A DNA stretch of 64,000 bases from Dipteronia dyeriana (GCA_032871835.1 CM065298.1:73188154-73252153); one strand, 5' to 3'. Positions 21,919-33,434 are shown, counted from the first letter of the stretch. Numbers and translations: made by a program. Notes: generated by a model not told the origin, from the letters alone.

Positions 21919-22540
21919 GATAATTTCTTCGGCTGGTTTATTTTTGGACTCATTCGACTCTTCTCTTGGATCAAATTCGAATGATAGTGACTATTTGTTC
22001 TAACTCGGTTACGTTATAGTGCATACCTGTTCGCCATCATTTTTGTCTATGTATACTGACAAGTTAGCTCTTCGGGCCATCTTTTGGGATTCCTTGACTA
22101 CACCGACCTCCTGTTCGGTCGGGAACTTGATCATCAATGCATAAGTGGTTGTTACGGCCTTAGTTTAATTTAAGAATGGCTGACCCAACAGTGCATTATA
22201 CGGCCAATTGTCTAAGTCTACCACTATGAAGTCGAGTAGTACAGTTCTCTGACAAGGTGCCACTCCAATCTTTACGGGTAGCTTTACCGTCCCGAATGAC
22301 CTGACCTCAACTCTTCCGAATCCTCTGAGTGGAGTATAGAAAGGTTGTAGATCCTTTCGGTCCAACCTGAGTTGATCGTAGCTATATTAAGAATGTCTGC
22401 TGAACCTCCATTATCTATCAAGATTCTCCTGACTTCTCGGTGACCAATCCGGTCACTTATGACCAGGGCATCATTTAGCCGGACATTGACCCCATGTGAG
22501 TTTGCTTCTGTGAATATTATTGGGTCTCATCCTTTCTTTA
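21919..22540 (-). pseudogene. Protease region of element B
   Basis: 22365-22165 gives DRKDLQPFYTPLRGFG through NWPYNALLGQPFLN, matching A. The active-site segment lies upstream near 22400-22440 in a damaged frame. Confidence 0.75.
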
Positions 22541-24391
22541 CCCTTTTCGGGTCTGGCTCGACCGAGTTCACGTCAAAGTTATGTCTAACTTCTACTGATT
22601 CCTTGCTTTCTTGTGTTCACTCTCGTTTACTTCTCCCAGTGGATGGTCCTCCAAAGATTGTATGTATTACTTCATTGGCCTCTGGACTGGCTCTTTGATT
22701 TCGACCAGAGCTGTGATCGGCCCTGATCTTTTTCTTTGTTTCTGATTTCTCATCCCTTTTCAAGATTATATCCTGAAGATGTCCCTCCCGAATGAGGGTT
22801 TCTATGTAATCTCTGAGCTGGTAACATTTGGAAGTCTCATGACCGGTTTCCCTGTAGAATCTGCAGTATTTGGTTGTATCTCACCGAGCAAACTGAGATT
22901 GACGCCGTTGCTTTTTTACCAGATTTTTCTCTTCCAGTATGGCCAGGATTTCCTCCTAATTTTTCCGAAGAGGGGTGTAGTTGGCGTATCTACCTCAGAA
23001 TTTCTCCGTGGTCTATTCGGCATTCGCCCGTTTCCCCCGTCCTTACTTTTTTCTTTGTTGTTTCTTTTCTGTTTTCCCTTTTGGTTCTGCACCTTGGACT
23101 CAGCATCCTTTTCGGGTTTTCCTCTGTGCATGTAGCATCCTCCCATGGCTAACTCTTCTTCTTCGGCTAGTGCATATCCTCCCGCCATGTCCATAATATC
23201 TGCATATCTGGTCAGACGGGCTCTTCTCAGGTGAAAACATAACCGTCCATTCTGTAAGTTGTTGATGAATGCAACAATTATCGCTTTATCGTTTGCATTG
23301 TCGATTTCTGATACCGCTTGGCCGAATCTCTCCAAGTATTTCTTCAACGACTCATCTTTTTCTTGTTTTATCTGAGAAAGGTAAGCCACTGATTTTTTCC
23401 TGTGAACGTTGCTCAAAAATTGTATTGAGAAACTCCTGCTTAGTTCACTGAAACTTTCGATGCTCACTGGGGGCAATCTCCCAAACCATCTTGAGCCCGT
23501 ATCTCCGAGAGTTTATGGAAAGTTGAGGCATAGTAAGGGATCGTTGTGGGCGTACTGGGTCATAGCACTTTTATAGCGTCTGACGTATTCTTTAGGGTCT
23601 GTATCTTTCCTGAACTGCTCCACGTGCGGCATATTGAACCTTTCTGGGAATGATGTCCGTAAGATTTTTCTAGTGAATGAACTGTCAGAATCTTCGTCAG
23701 ATAAATCGTTGTACCCATAACGTCTGACCAGTGTGTCCATTTGACGTCTATTGTTCTCGACTTTTCGAGTTAAGCTCTGAATTACGACATCTCTATCTCC
23801 CACCTAACTTCCATGATGGTTAAACCGCTGGGTGACTATTATTCCTCTCTCTGGCTCTTCACTCTGATGCTGAGTTTCACTGGTTGATTCTTGCAGGCGT
23901 ATGGTTCCCTGATGACTCTTGCGATGGTGCCGATCGCTATCTTCTGATGATGACCGATCCCTGTGCCGATCATGTTTGCAGTGTCTGGCATGGGCTGTCT
24001 GGTCATGGTTCTGCTTCTGGCGTGGTCATTTCTCTTCGGGGGTTTCACATCCAGCCTGATTGATTGGAGCAGAGTTCATTTTGGCTTCCGGTGCGTTTAG
24101 TTCTGGCCCCACTACAACCGAACGAAGCCTTGCAGGTGGGAGGTTAGGAGGTTGTGCTTCTTCTGCAGCCAGTAGATCAACTCCTTCCTTTGCTGCGTTT
24201 GCCGCCAACTGTTGAAGCACCTCTCAGAAGCGTTGTGTCAGGTCTTCGCTGGTCAGAGGAACTTACTGGATCCCCGCCAGAGATGTTGGTTTGCTCTCCA
24301 TGGTTACAGAGAGATTTCAGGAGCTACTGCCAACATGGAAGTTATCTGGAGATTTTTGGACATCCCCATAACTGCTTCTACTTCCTGCCAT
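22541..24391 (-). pseudogene. gag of element B
   Basis: Starts at ATG 24391, which supports the gag start chosen for A. The N-terminal PPARLRSVVVG, the gag core (TSFPERFNMPHVEQF, KEYVRRYKSAMTQYA, SIESFSELSRSF) and the basic C-terminal part (KGKQKRNNKEKSK) are visible in pieces. The last TGA before protease (about 22528) is at the same site as in A. Confidence 0.83.
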
Positions 24392-24417
24392 TACCTTTAA
24401 CTAAATCGCAGGTTCAG

Positions 24418-24435
24418 CCCCTCCTTCTAGCGTCA
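24418..24435 (-). other. Primer-binding site of element B
   Basis: Element strand TGACGCTAGAAGGAGGGG, one base different from A in the TGG start. Confidence 0.7.
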
Positions 24436-24437
24436 AT

Positions 24438-25329
24438 TGTTGACGTCGATTTCTGGATGTATGGAAAAAGTCAACAAGAATTGGATTTCAGTTGTGATTT
24501 CAAAGAGAAAGAGAAGGAGAATATAATCGAAAACAAGGTTTTACGTGGTAAAACTCCGATGACCGGAGAAACATCCACGGGTGGTTGAATGATCAACCGA
24601 GCCAAAATCCACTATGAATATAATAATTACAATTCTCGATCTCTTTTATTCTCTCTGTATTTTTCTATATGATTTATGTGTCCCTTTTGTGACGAGATTA
24701 TGGGTCTATTTATATGTTCATAGAACCCTAATCCCCTTTGTACAAGTAATAAAAGATCTTTGTATTTAATTATTATTGTTTACTTGTTCGAAGTAGTTTG
24801 TTTTGTTTCCTATTTCGGAGACTTGTATTGAAATCAAATGGGACTCTAGTAATGTAGTCCTGTAAGGACTTATTTCCTTATAAGGCGGTCTTTTTGAAGA
24901 AACAAAATTGTTGCCTGATTAGGAACCCTTTCTGCTTGATATTCTTTTCCTTCTTTAGAATTCCTCTTTGATAAGGATATCTTCGCGTGTTTTAACGACT
25001 CAACTCGTGTGAGCCATGCGTTGGGCTTTTTATTCGGTTGTCTTCATGTTTGTCCCGAGTAGAAAATGATATTAACTGGTCCCGAGTGACGTCATATGAT
25101 CCCGAGTGGTACATGCCATCAGCTATCTCTGAGCGTCGTTAATTGACTCCGAGTAGTATTTGACGTCAGTTGCCCCCGAGTAGGTTTTGTTCATTATTTG
25201 TTTACCCGGACTTCTCTTCTTTGGTGATGTCTTGTAGGATATTTTCTGAATGCCTATTCGGATGTCCACCTAGTAATTTCTATCCTCTTTATCAATGACC
25301 TGTACATCTGATAAAATTTATATATGACA
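24438..25329 (-). repeat. 5' LTR of element B
   Basis: Direct copy of 13611-14495 with TG...CA ends. A TATA-like octamer on the element strand lies at 24707-24714. Confidence 0.93.
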
Positions 25330-25660
25330 ATATATATAATATTATAACATATTATTAAAATATAAATTATAGTATATGTAATAATATTTAATATATATTT
25401 TATATAATATTATAATACGTATATATATACAGTTATATTTTTATTACATAATATATATATATATATAGTAATTATTTATTTATAATTTTAGAGTTTAGTT
25501 TTGATTAATTTATTTTTTGATATGTTTTTTTGAATTAATTTTTGATATGTTATTTTTGTTTAATTTAAAAATTACATTATAAAAATTATATTGGTTAATT
25601 ATGTAATCAATTTGATTATACTTGTAATGATATTAAACAAAATGCTAAAATTGATATTTC
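25330..25660. repeat. AT-rich right half of the split Harbinger-like element
   Basis: TA/AAT-rich DNA like 13245-13610, continuing into the right subterminal region. No coding potential. Confidence 0.6.
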
Positions 25661-25848
25661 AATTTTTTATAGTTTTCGGTTAACCTAACAGACGCGTTTT
25701 TTCCGTTTTCATTTTTAAAATACAGCTTTCAGTATAAGCTACCAGACGTTTTTTCAGAATTCGAAATTGAAACTAAAAACACTGTTTTCATTTTCATTTT
25801 TATTTTTGAAAAACAGCAACCTAAAAACGGTTACAGGACGAGCCCTAA

Positions 25849-26214
25849 GTGTTTTGTATTTCCAAACTAATGAAAAACAAAAGATCAAAGATAATTATAA
25901 TTAATGTTACATGATCAAGCATTTATTAACTAAACTAGTGTCTCAATCTGTGCGATGCACATGCTTTGTTAAAAAAAAACAATTTCAAATTTACCTTTAT
26001 TTTTCTCAATTGGACCTTTTCAATTAAATTCTCTCCTAATTTCTCATTTCATAATATAATTAAGCTATTTAAGTTGCTCTTTAGCACAATTTGGGATAAT
26101 TTATAAAGACCTTCAATAAGTATTATATGATAATCTTGATAATTTAGATGTTTCAAATTCTAATCAAAAGTCATCGATAAGTATAACATGATACTTTTAA
26201 TAATTTGTTTCTTC
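25849..26214. other. AT-rich interval with a possible Helitron 3' terminus
   Basis: On the minus strand the sequence ends with hairpin TGTGCATCGCACA, a short spacer and CTAG (25938-25935) followed by T. This fits the hairpin-plus-CTRR rule for Helitron 3' ends. The element body would lie to the right. No 5' TC end or Rep/helicase was found, so the call is tentative. Confidence 0.3.
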
Positions 26215-26350
26215 TGTTTTAGCAGGTTGGTTTGGTCTTTGATGGGTGTCATCCTGTTTGTTTTTGTTGTTTTGTTTTATGGTTTGGTGGTTTTGACGGC
26301 ATTTGTGGTTCAAATGAATAAATTCTGATGTTCAATAAAAAAAAATGTTT
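26215..26350 (+). repeat. Possible LINE or SINE 3' tail
   Basis: A GT-rich stretch (GGTTTGGTCTTTGATGGG, TTTGTTGTTTTGTTTTATGG) ends in two AATAAA-type signals and a run of nine A. It resembles the 3' end of the LINE at 44915-45081. No coding part is attached. Confidence 0.3.
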
Positions 26351-27081
26351 CAAATTATAATAAAAGGTATCATAAAAGCCAAATGAGAAAAGTATGAGGA
26401 TTTTGACTGTCTTTAATGGAATGTTATTTATGTACTTTTTACTATTGATAAATATTAAATATTAGTAATAATAATAAAAAAAGATTATACTTCAATTGAA
26501 ATATATGAAAAGAAATAACATGTATGTTAAAATATATGTATATAAATTTCTAAATAAAGTAAATTTCTAAATAAAGTAAATTTCTTGATAAATTTATTAC
26601 CAATATCTCATAATTATTTAAATTTGAAACGGTTGAGTTGGATTAATTAGAAGAGAATCAATTTTGAGGAATAATATTAAATAGGACAAAAAATGAAGAA
26701 TTAAGGGCAATTAATTTGGGATTGCCTCTTAATTCTACAAAAATAGCCATCAAATCCTCACAAGTCATAACATTATCATTAATCAAATAATAACCATTGT
26801 TTTAATTGCATGAATTTAGCATGGCAATTTAAGAATCAACGTATTCCATTAAGGTAGAATAGGAAAGGCTTTCTATTAAATTATTTTTTTGACTAAATAT
26901 ATTGAATACCAAAGAATAGCTTTGGGATTATTAATTATTTGGTTATAACTAATTATTTTATTTTTGGTTCATTGCAAATTTTTATTTGGTTATATGATAT
27001 AATTAATTAATGTATTTATCTTAAAAAAATTAAGAAAATAAAATAAAGGCTAATATGATGGACACGCTGTAGCAACCTAGC
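26351..27081. other. AT-rich unique-looking DNA
   Basis: No coding, RNA or transposon signature that I can support. Confidence 0.5.
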
Positions 27082-27156
27082 TATAATACTGACATTTGAT
27101 ATCAACAACCAGTACCTATATAATACTGACATTTGATATCAACAACCAGTACCTAT
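27082..27156. repeat. Two exact copies of a 37-bp unit
   Basis: TATAATACTGACATTTGATA and the following bases up to AGTACC occur twice head to tail with a 37-bp step and no mismatch over the unit. Confidence 0.9.
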
Positions 27157-27299
27157 ATAATTCTTTAAAAAAAATTAAGGTATTTTTACATCGTAGAAAT
27201 ATTTCAAAAAATTAAATGTTTATTATGAACATAAAACATTTCATAAGATATATGATTAAATATATGATTTGATTATTTTATAAGATTATTTATTTTAAT

Positions 27300-27625
27300 A
27301 TTTTCTAAGCATTTATTTAATTGCCAAGATTATTATAAATTATTGATTTGAATATTTAGAAAGCCTTTATTTAATTTCCACATTGTGGCCTCTGGTTAAA
27401 AAGACTGTTATTATATTATTATATTTTCTAAGCATTTATTGAATTACCAAGATTATTATATATTATTGATTTGAATATTTTCTAAGCATGTATTTAATTT
27501 CCACATGACGGCCTCTCATTAAAAAGGTTGTTAATATATTATTATATATTATTGATTTGAATATTTTCTAAACATTTATTTAATTTACACATGGCGTTCT
27601 CTGGTTAAAAAAGTTGTAAAATATA
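27300..27625. repeat. Three imperfect tandem units of about 105-115 bp
   Basis: Each unit has TTGATTTGAATATTT, CTAAGCATTTATT, TTTCCACAT-GGC and CTGGTTAAAAA-GTTGTTA. The same module, in a variant form (GGACACATG, CTGGTTGAAAAAGTC), recurs at 63600-64000. Confidence 0.75.
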
Positions 27626-28417
27626 ACATAATCTTCATCGAATTTATGTTTTAAAGTTTTTTCATATTATTTCTATTTTCGCTTTCAAAACTCAAATTTC
27701 TTCAAGTGTCTCTTATATCAAGATTTTTATTTGAATTGTGATATTTTTTTAATCATTTGGTTTCCAATTTATGATGTAAAGGGGAATAAGGAAAAAAAAC
27801 ACATAAAATATTACTTACAATTGGAATTAACAAATATTAGAAAAAAAAAACACTAAAAAAAACTATTTTACTACAAATTTAAGCATATGAACCCTTTGCA
27901 AAAAACATAGCGTTTGAAATGTTCTGAAACTTTCTCATATGTTCATCCCATATGTTATCTTTGATTATTTGTTTTAGATATGGAGTGCTTCCAGTGTCTT
28001 GAAGATGAACCAAAGACTATGAGCTGAGCCATTTTTTTCTTTAACAATTGAATTATACTTTAACATATTGGATAAAATTGTGATGAGTTTACTATTGAGC
28101 GAACCTCTTATCCTACTATAACCACAACTTACAACTTGTGAGATGTAGTAACAAAAACAACAACATTCTAATATGACTTTATATATATATATAATATGTA
28201 TAAAGTTTTCAATTACATATTTTACAATTTGACAAAATTTCTAATTCAAATCATCAAATCATTGCTTTGCCACTCTCTAAACGGATATTCTAATTCAGTT
28301 TTCGAGCCTATGATGAACACACTAAGATATAAATTATAAAAATAAATTATCTGATAAATTTGCATCAACATAACCGCTTACACAATAAAAAATCAAATTC
28401 ACCAAATCAACCACAAC
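27626..28417. other. AT-rich DNA without recognisable genes
   Basis: No supported feature. Short poly-A runs and a (TA)n at about 28180 only. Confidence 0.5.

Positions 28418-28463
<46 letters not shown>
28418..28463. repeat. (TTA)n microsatellite
   Basis: About fifteen uninterrupted TTA/ATT units. Confidence 0.95.
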
Positions 28464-28464
<1 letters not shown>

Positions 28465-29097
28465 AAAAGAAAAATTAGATTAAATTGCATATATTTAGAT
28501 ATCAAAAATAAACATTTAAATTCAAGATTTAATTATAAAATAATTTTTATATATATATATATATAAATAATATAAAGCGGTTCATAAATAATAGTTTCGC
28601 AATCATGTTTCACAAATCATATGACATGAGCATGTTGAATACATATATTAACAACACTACGGTTTTGACTAAAATAGATTCAAAAATACGAAATGAACTA
28701 TACACAGATAAACAATATATATAAGAAAAATCGACTCAATCCAAATGACATGTTCACTTAAACTAAGAATATATCATGATGATCCATTAATCCTAAATAA
28801 GAACTAAAAAAGATACACCAAAATATTTTTTTTATTTAAAAAAATTGAAATACAAAAAAGTAAAATCTTAAATGATGATCCTTAGAGAACTTGATGAGTT
28901 GTAGGAATTTGGGCGGGTAGTGGCCTATTATGTTTAGCCAAATTTTCAAAAAAAGAAAAAACAAAGAAGATGATATGTAAGAAACAAAGTATTGCAAAGC
29001 AAAATAGATTAACACGATTACTTTACAAATCATGGTTAAAATCTTCTTCAACGGTCAAATTTCATAATAATAATAACAATAAAATCTTCTTCTGTTG
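28464..29097. other. AT-rich DNA without recognisable genes
   Basis: No supported feature. Contains a short (TA)n at about 28547-28565. Confidence 0.5.
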
Positions 29098-29501
29098 AAT
29101 CGGCTTCGCATAGAGGATCGTTTATGTAAGGTTGAGTTTCACTTAGCTTCCCGATGTAATGTTTGTGGGGTTAGCAGTGCGTCGTCTGATCATCTTTTCA
29201 TTTGATGCCCCTTAGCGGCAGCTCTTTGGAAGGCGGTTTTCATAGCCTTTCAGCGGCGTATTTCTACCGATACATAGAGTTCATCTTCTTTCAGGCCATG
29301 TTAGTTTCATTTAGCGATCAGGTGCATGTTTTGTGGAAGACAACTATTCATGTCGTGGTTTGTAGTGTGTGGCTTGCCCGTAACCAGTGGATTTTTGAGA
29401 GTATGGGTATGGATTTCAGATCTGCTTTGTCTTTGGTTTGGCATGTGGTGTCTGATGCTAATCGATTAGAGATTGGGTGTATTTTGAACTCATCAAATTA
29501 A
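29098..29501 (+). pseudogene. L1-type LINE fragment: zinc-binding segment after RT
   Basis: The translation contains LRIEDRLCKVEFHLASRC, then CNVCG and SSDHLF followed by C. This is the Cys/His segment (zf-RVT) that follows RT in plant L1 elements, with a TGA inside it. The next frame reads VVCSVWLARNQWIFESMG, the usual W...ARN.WIF word before the RNase H of these elements. RT upstream and RNase H downstream are missing. A change of frame near 29190 breaks the fragment. It would have encoded part of the target-primed reverse transcription machinery. Confidence 0.7.
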
Positions 29502-29870
29502 AATAAGTTGAGTTGGCATCAATAACAGATTATATATATATATTAGAAATTTTTAAATCCTTACGTATTAATATAAATTCATTAGTGAGTTGGATGTGAA
29601 TCATTAGATTTACATAGTTTGACTCAAAATGTATGAACATGTCAGAGTTTTTTCAGAATCAATGGTCTACATGCAACGCAATGATATAAATTATATCAGT
29701 ACGCACCGATAGGAAAACCACTTATATATAACATTCATAATTGCCATTATATATAATATATTAAAAAGAAATTAAGAAAACAAATTCAATGAAGGACAAG
29801 TGTCACAACCACGTTAAAAATAAAAATAAGCTATTATTACATTATTATATATGGTTGACATCAATAATAG

Positions 29871-29927
<57 letters not shown>

Positions 29928-30150
29928 ACATATATAATTGACATTATACTATATATAAAAAAGAAATTAAAAAAATGATTTTAATGAAGGGCATGTGTTG
30001 CAACCACGTTAAAAATAGAAAAAAGATTATTATTATAATATTATATATGATATGATATATGATTATATATACTTTTACATTATATAAATTTATATTATAT
30101 ATTATATACTTTGATTTGATTATATATATAACATTTATAATTGTCATTAT

Positions 30151-30785
30151 ATACGATATATTAAAATGAAATATTTAAAAATGAATTTAATGACGTACAC
30201 TTGATGCAATCTCATTACAAGTTGAAAAAATATTATTATTATATTATTATATGATATATGATTATATAATTGTCATTATATACGATATATTAAAATGAAA
30301 TTTTAAAAAAATGAATTTAATGACATACACTTGATGCAACCTTATTACAAGTTGAAAAAAGTACTATTATTATATTATTATATGTGATATATGATTATCT
30401 ATACTTTTATTATATATTATATAATATGATAGATTATATATAACATTTATAATTACCAACATATAAGATACAGTAAAAATAAATTTAAAAAAATAAATTA
30501 ATGAAGGACATGTATAGTAACCATATTAAAAGTTAAAAAAATGTTAGTATTATTATATATGATATATAATTTTATATAATTTTATATCATATATTATATA
30601 CTATGATATGATTAAATACACATACACACACATATATATATATATATATAAATATATATATATATAACATTTATAATTGTCATTATATATGACATTAAAA
30701 AGAAAAATTAATTTAATGAAGGACACGTGTTGCAACCATATTAAAAAGTGGAAATATGTTATTATTATATTTTTATATATGATAT

Positions 30786-30825
<40 letters not shown>

Positions 30826-31042
30826 TTTGAATTTATATATATATATATATCATTTTTAGCTATTAATGTAGTGCCTTTTGAATTGATAAAAATATTATTA
30901 ATTAGTTAAATATAATTTATTTAAAAAAAAACTAATTAATGACCAAAGCCTATTGATGTAGTGTCTTTTGTTAATATTAATAAATTAATATTAGTATAAC
31001 TATTAATGTAGTGTCTGTTGCATTTTTAAAAACAAAATTAAT
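30151..31042. repeat. 0.9 kb tandem duplication, left unit
   Basis: Nearly identical to 31050-31924 over its whole length, from ATACGATATATTAAAATG to TTTTTAAAAACAAAATTAAT. Differences are mainly in (TA)n lengths. Confidence 0.9.
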
Positions 31043-31049
31043 AAATTAT

Positions 31050-31924
31050 ATACGATATATTAAAATGAAATTTTAAAAAATGAATTTAATGACGTACACT
31101 TGATGCAATCTCATTACAAGTTGAAAAAATATTATTATTATATTATTATATGATATATGATTATATAATTGTCATTATGTACGATATATTAAAATGAAAT
31201 TTAAAAAAAATGAATTTAATGACGTACACTTGATGCAACCTTATTACAAGTTGAAAAAAAATACTATTATTATATTATTATATGTGATATATGATTATCT
31301 ATACTTTTATTATATATTATATAATATGATAGATTATATATAACATTTATAATTACCAACATATAAGATACAGTAAAAATAAATTTTAAAAAATAAATTT
31401 AATGAAGGACATGTATAGTAACCATATTAAAAGTTAAAAAAATGTTAGTATTATTATATATGATATATAATTTTATATAATTTTATATCATATATTATAT
31501 ACTATGATATGATTAAATACACATACACACATATATATAAAATATATAAATATATATATAACATTTATAATTGTCATTATATATGACATTAAAAAGAAAA
31601 ATTAATTTAATGAAGGACACGTGTTGCAACCACATTAAAAATTGGAAATATGTTATTATTATATTTTTATATATGATATGTGATATATATATATATATAT
31701 ATATGATTTTGAATTTATATATATATATATATCATTTTTAGCTATTAATGTAGTGTCTTTTGAATTGATAAAAATATTATTAATTAGTTAAATATAATTT
31801 ATTTTAAAAAAAACTAATTAATGACCAAAGCCTATTGATGTAGTGTCTTTTGTTAATATTAATAAATTAATATTAGTATAACTATTAATGTAGTGTATGT
31901 TGCATTTTTAAAAACAAAATTAAT
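31050..31924. repeat. 0.9 kb tandem duplication, right unit
   Basis: Right copy of the unit at 30151-31042, with only a few bases between the two. Confidence 0.9.
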
Positions 31925-32166
31925 GTGCTGTCTTTTGAATTCATCAAATTAAAATAATTTGAGTAGGCATCAATAACATATTTTATATTATTATTATTAT
32001 TATTATTATATATGTTATGATATGATTATATATATATAATTAAAAAAAAATTAACGATGGACACGTGCCGTAAACACAATAAAAATAGAAAAAAGGTTAT
32101 TATTAGATTTTGAGTTGGCATCGATAATAGATTATATATATATATATATATATAGTTAGTCTGTTA

Positions 32167-32533
32167 TAAGGAATCCCTTGTTTTAATTTTAGTAAGTACT
32201 ACCATGAGATCATATTGATTTGAATGAATTTTGATTTGATTTTTTTTTTTGTAGATGATAAGTTCATTGAAATTTACATATAAACAAAATTTAAAACAAT
32301 TTCTAGTATTATAACTATTTTTCTTGAATTTCCTATATTTCACCCATTTTTCCAAAGCATTCATATTTAAATTTTTTGGGATAAATAGTTATAGTACTTG
32401 AAAAAATTTCAAATTTTATTCATAGGCAGATTTCAATGAATGTATCCTTCACAAAAAAATTCAAATCAAAATTCATTCAAATCGATGTGATTTTATGTTG
32501 GTTCTTAACGAAAGTAAAATAAAAAATCCCTTA
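32167..32533. mobile_element. MITE-like element with long inverted repeats
   Basis: The two halves are reverse complements over about 165-180 bp each, meeting near 32365. Shared words include TTGATTTGAATGAATTTTGA, TTCATTGAAAT and TATAACTATTT. The outer ends read TAAGGAATCCC on the left and, reverse-complemented, TAAGGGATTTT on the right. It could fold as a single long hairpin in RNA. No transposase. The target duplication is not clear because a retropseudogene adjoins the right end. Confidence 0.7.
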
Positions 32534-32538
32534 CGAGA
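32530..32538. repeat. Left direct repeat flanking the RPS4 retropseudogene
   Basis: CTTACGAGA, repeated exactly at 33499-33507. It fits a target-site duplication made at retroposition. Confidence 0.6.
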
Positions 32539-32680
32539 GACATATATATATATATATATTTAGTTCAAAATTGTGCTCATAATCTTAGCATAAAACCTAG
32601 TACATCTAAAAAGGAATAACTAAAGCAGCATTCGTTTAAAAGGAATAACTAAAGCAGAGCATATTAAATCGAAAACAAAC

Positions 32681-33434
32681 TTAAGCAGCAGCTTGTGTTA
32701 CTGCCTGCCTCTTCCTTGCCTCTTCAATAATGGTCAACTTGATACCGTTGCCCTTCGGAAGAGACACCCATGGCTTTGTACCCTTACCGATGGTGTACAC
32801 ATTGCTTAGACGAGTTGCAAACTCGTGACCAGTTGCATCTTGAACGTGGATGGTTTCCCTTCTGCTTCTCCCTGTTCTTGATGACTCCAACACGGCCTCT
32901 GTTCCTTCCTCCAGTGACCATGACGACATTGCCAACATCAAACTTGATGAAGTCTGTGATCTTGTTGCTCTCTAGGTCAAGCTTAATGGTATCATTAGCT
33001 TTGATGAGCGGGTCTGGGTAACGGATAGTACGACCATCATAGGCGTTAAGATATGGGATGCCCTTCTGCCCAAACTGTACAGATCTAACTTTGCAGAGCT
33101 TGAACTTGGCCTCCTCATCCCTGATAGAATGGAGACGGAAGTTTTCGTTTGTCTTGGGGATTGACACAACATCCATGAAACCAGACGGGTAGGTCTTGTC
33201 TGTCCTAACCTTCCCATCAACAAGAATATGTCGTTGCATCAAAATAGCAATGACTTCACGGTATGTTAGAGCGTACTTCAACCTGTTACGTAGGATGAGA
33301 ATCAAAGGCAAGCACTCCCTGGACTTGTGGGGTCCAGATGATGGTTTGGGGGCAAATGCACCACCAAGTTTGTCAAGCATCCAGTGCTTGGGGGCATTGA
33401 GCCTCTTCAAGTGTTTCTTCAATCCACTAGCCAT
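32681..33434 (-). pseudogene. RPS4: Processed pseudogene of 40S ribosomal protein S4 (eS4)
   Basis: Very close to plant eS4, a component of the small cytosolic ribosomal subunit that binds rRNA. It starts at ATG 33434 ([20 protein letters not shown]; plant eS4 usually has Arg at residue 3) and shows the N-terminal domain, the S4 RNA-binding domain, the central domain and KOW ([15 protein letters not shown]). It has no introns. Two lesions are seen: about ten residues are missing after FRL near residue 100, where eS4 has a second FRL, so the deletion ran between short repeats; and an 8-bp deletion near 32855 shifts the frame after KQKGN. The C-terminal part ([15 protein letters not shown] through [11 protein letters not shown]) continues in another frame to the stop at 32681. 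Flanking 9-bp direct repeats (32530 and 33499) support retroposition. A (TA)n run stands where the poly(A) tail should be. Confidence 0.92.

Larger units (their letters stand above)
13611..25329 (-). mobile_element. Ty3/gypsy LTR retrotransposon B, same Tat family as A
   Basis: LTRs at 13611-14495 and 24438-25329 (885 and 892 bp) have TG...CA ends. They are flanked by ATATA on both sides (13606-13610 and 25330-25334). The AT-rich context makes the duplication weak evidence alone, but the ends are clean. Internal order is the same as in A, including the antisense gene. It holds more stops, frameshifts and deletions than A. It cannot move on its own. Confidence 0.93.
12871..25845. mobile_element. 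PIF/Harbinger-like non-autonomous element, split by element B
   Basis: Left end GGGCCCGTCATGCAGCTGTT (12871) and the reverse complement of the right end, GGGCTCGTCCTGTAACCGTT (ending 25845), match at about 19 of 26 positions. Both are flanked by TAA (12868-12870 and 25846-25848), the usual PIF/Harbinger target duplication. The subterminal parts on both sides are rich in GTTTTTCA, TTTTCATTTTT and ACGCGTC words. Without element B it would be about 1.25 kb with an AT-repeat middle. No transposase is visible. The TIR divergence makes this a probable rather than certain call. Confidence 0.5.
29480..32160. repeat. Array of AT-rich repeat with conserved GGACACGTG core
   Basis: A core close to TTAATGAAGGACACGTGTTG, followed by CAACCAC-TTAAAAA and ATTATTATATTATTATA, recurs at about 29790, 29985, 30190, 30325, 30500, 30715, 31090, 31220, 31400, 31612 and 32050. 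Between copies lie (TA)n runs and the word GTTGGCATCAATAA(C/T)AG. The spacing varies from about 100 to 220 bp. Confidence 0.8.

Noticed and set aside
29880..29921. CRISPR-like or regulatory meaning of (TA)n and regularly spaced AT repeats
   Set aside because: Simple microsatellites and degenerate repeats in a plant genome; no spacer structure.
32681..33434. A functional RPS4 gene
   Set aside because: Intronless, with a ten-residue deletion and a frameshift that removes the normal C-terminus. Direct repeats mark it as a retrocopy.
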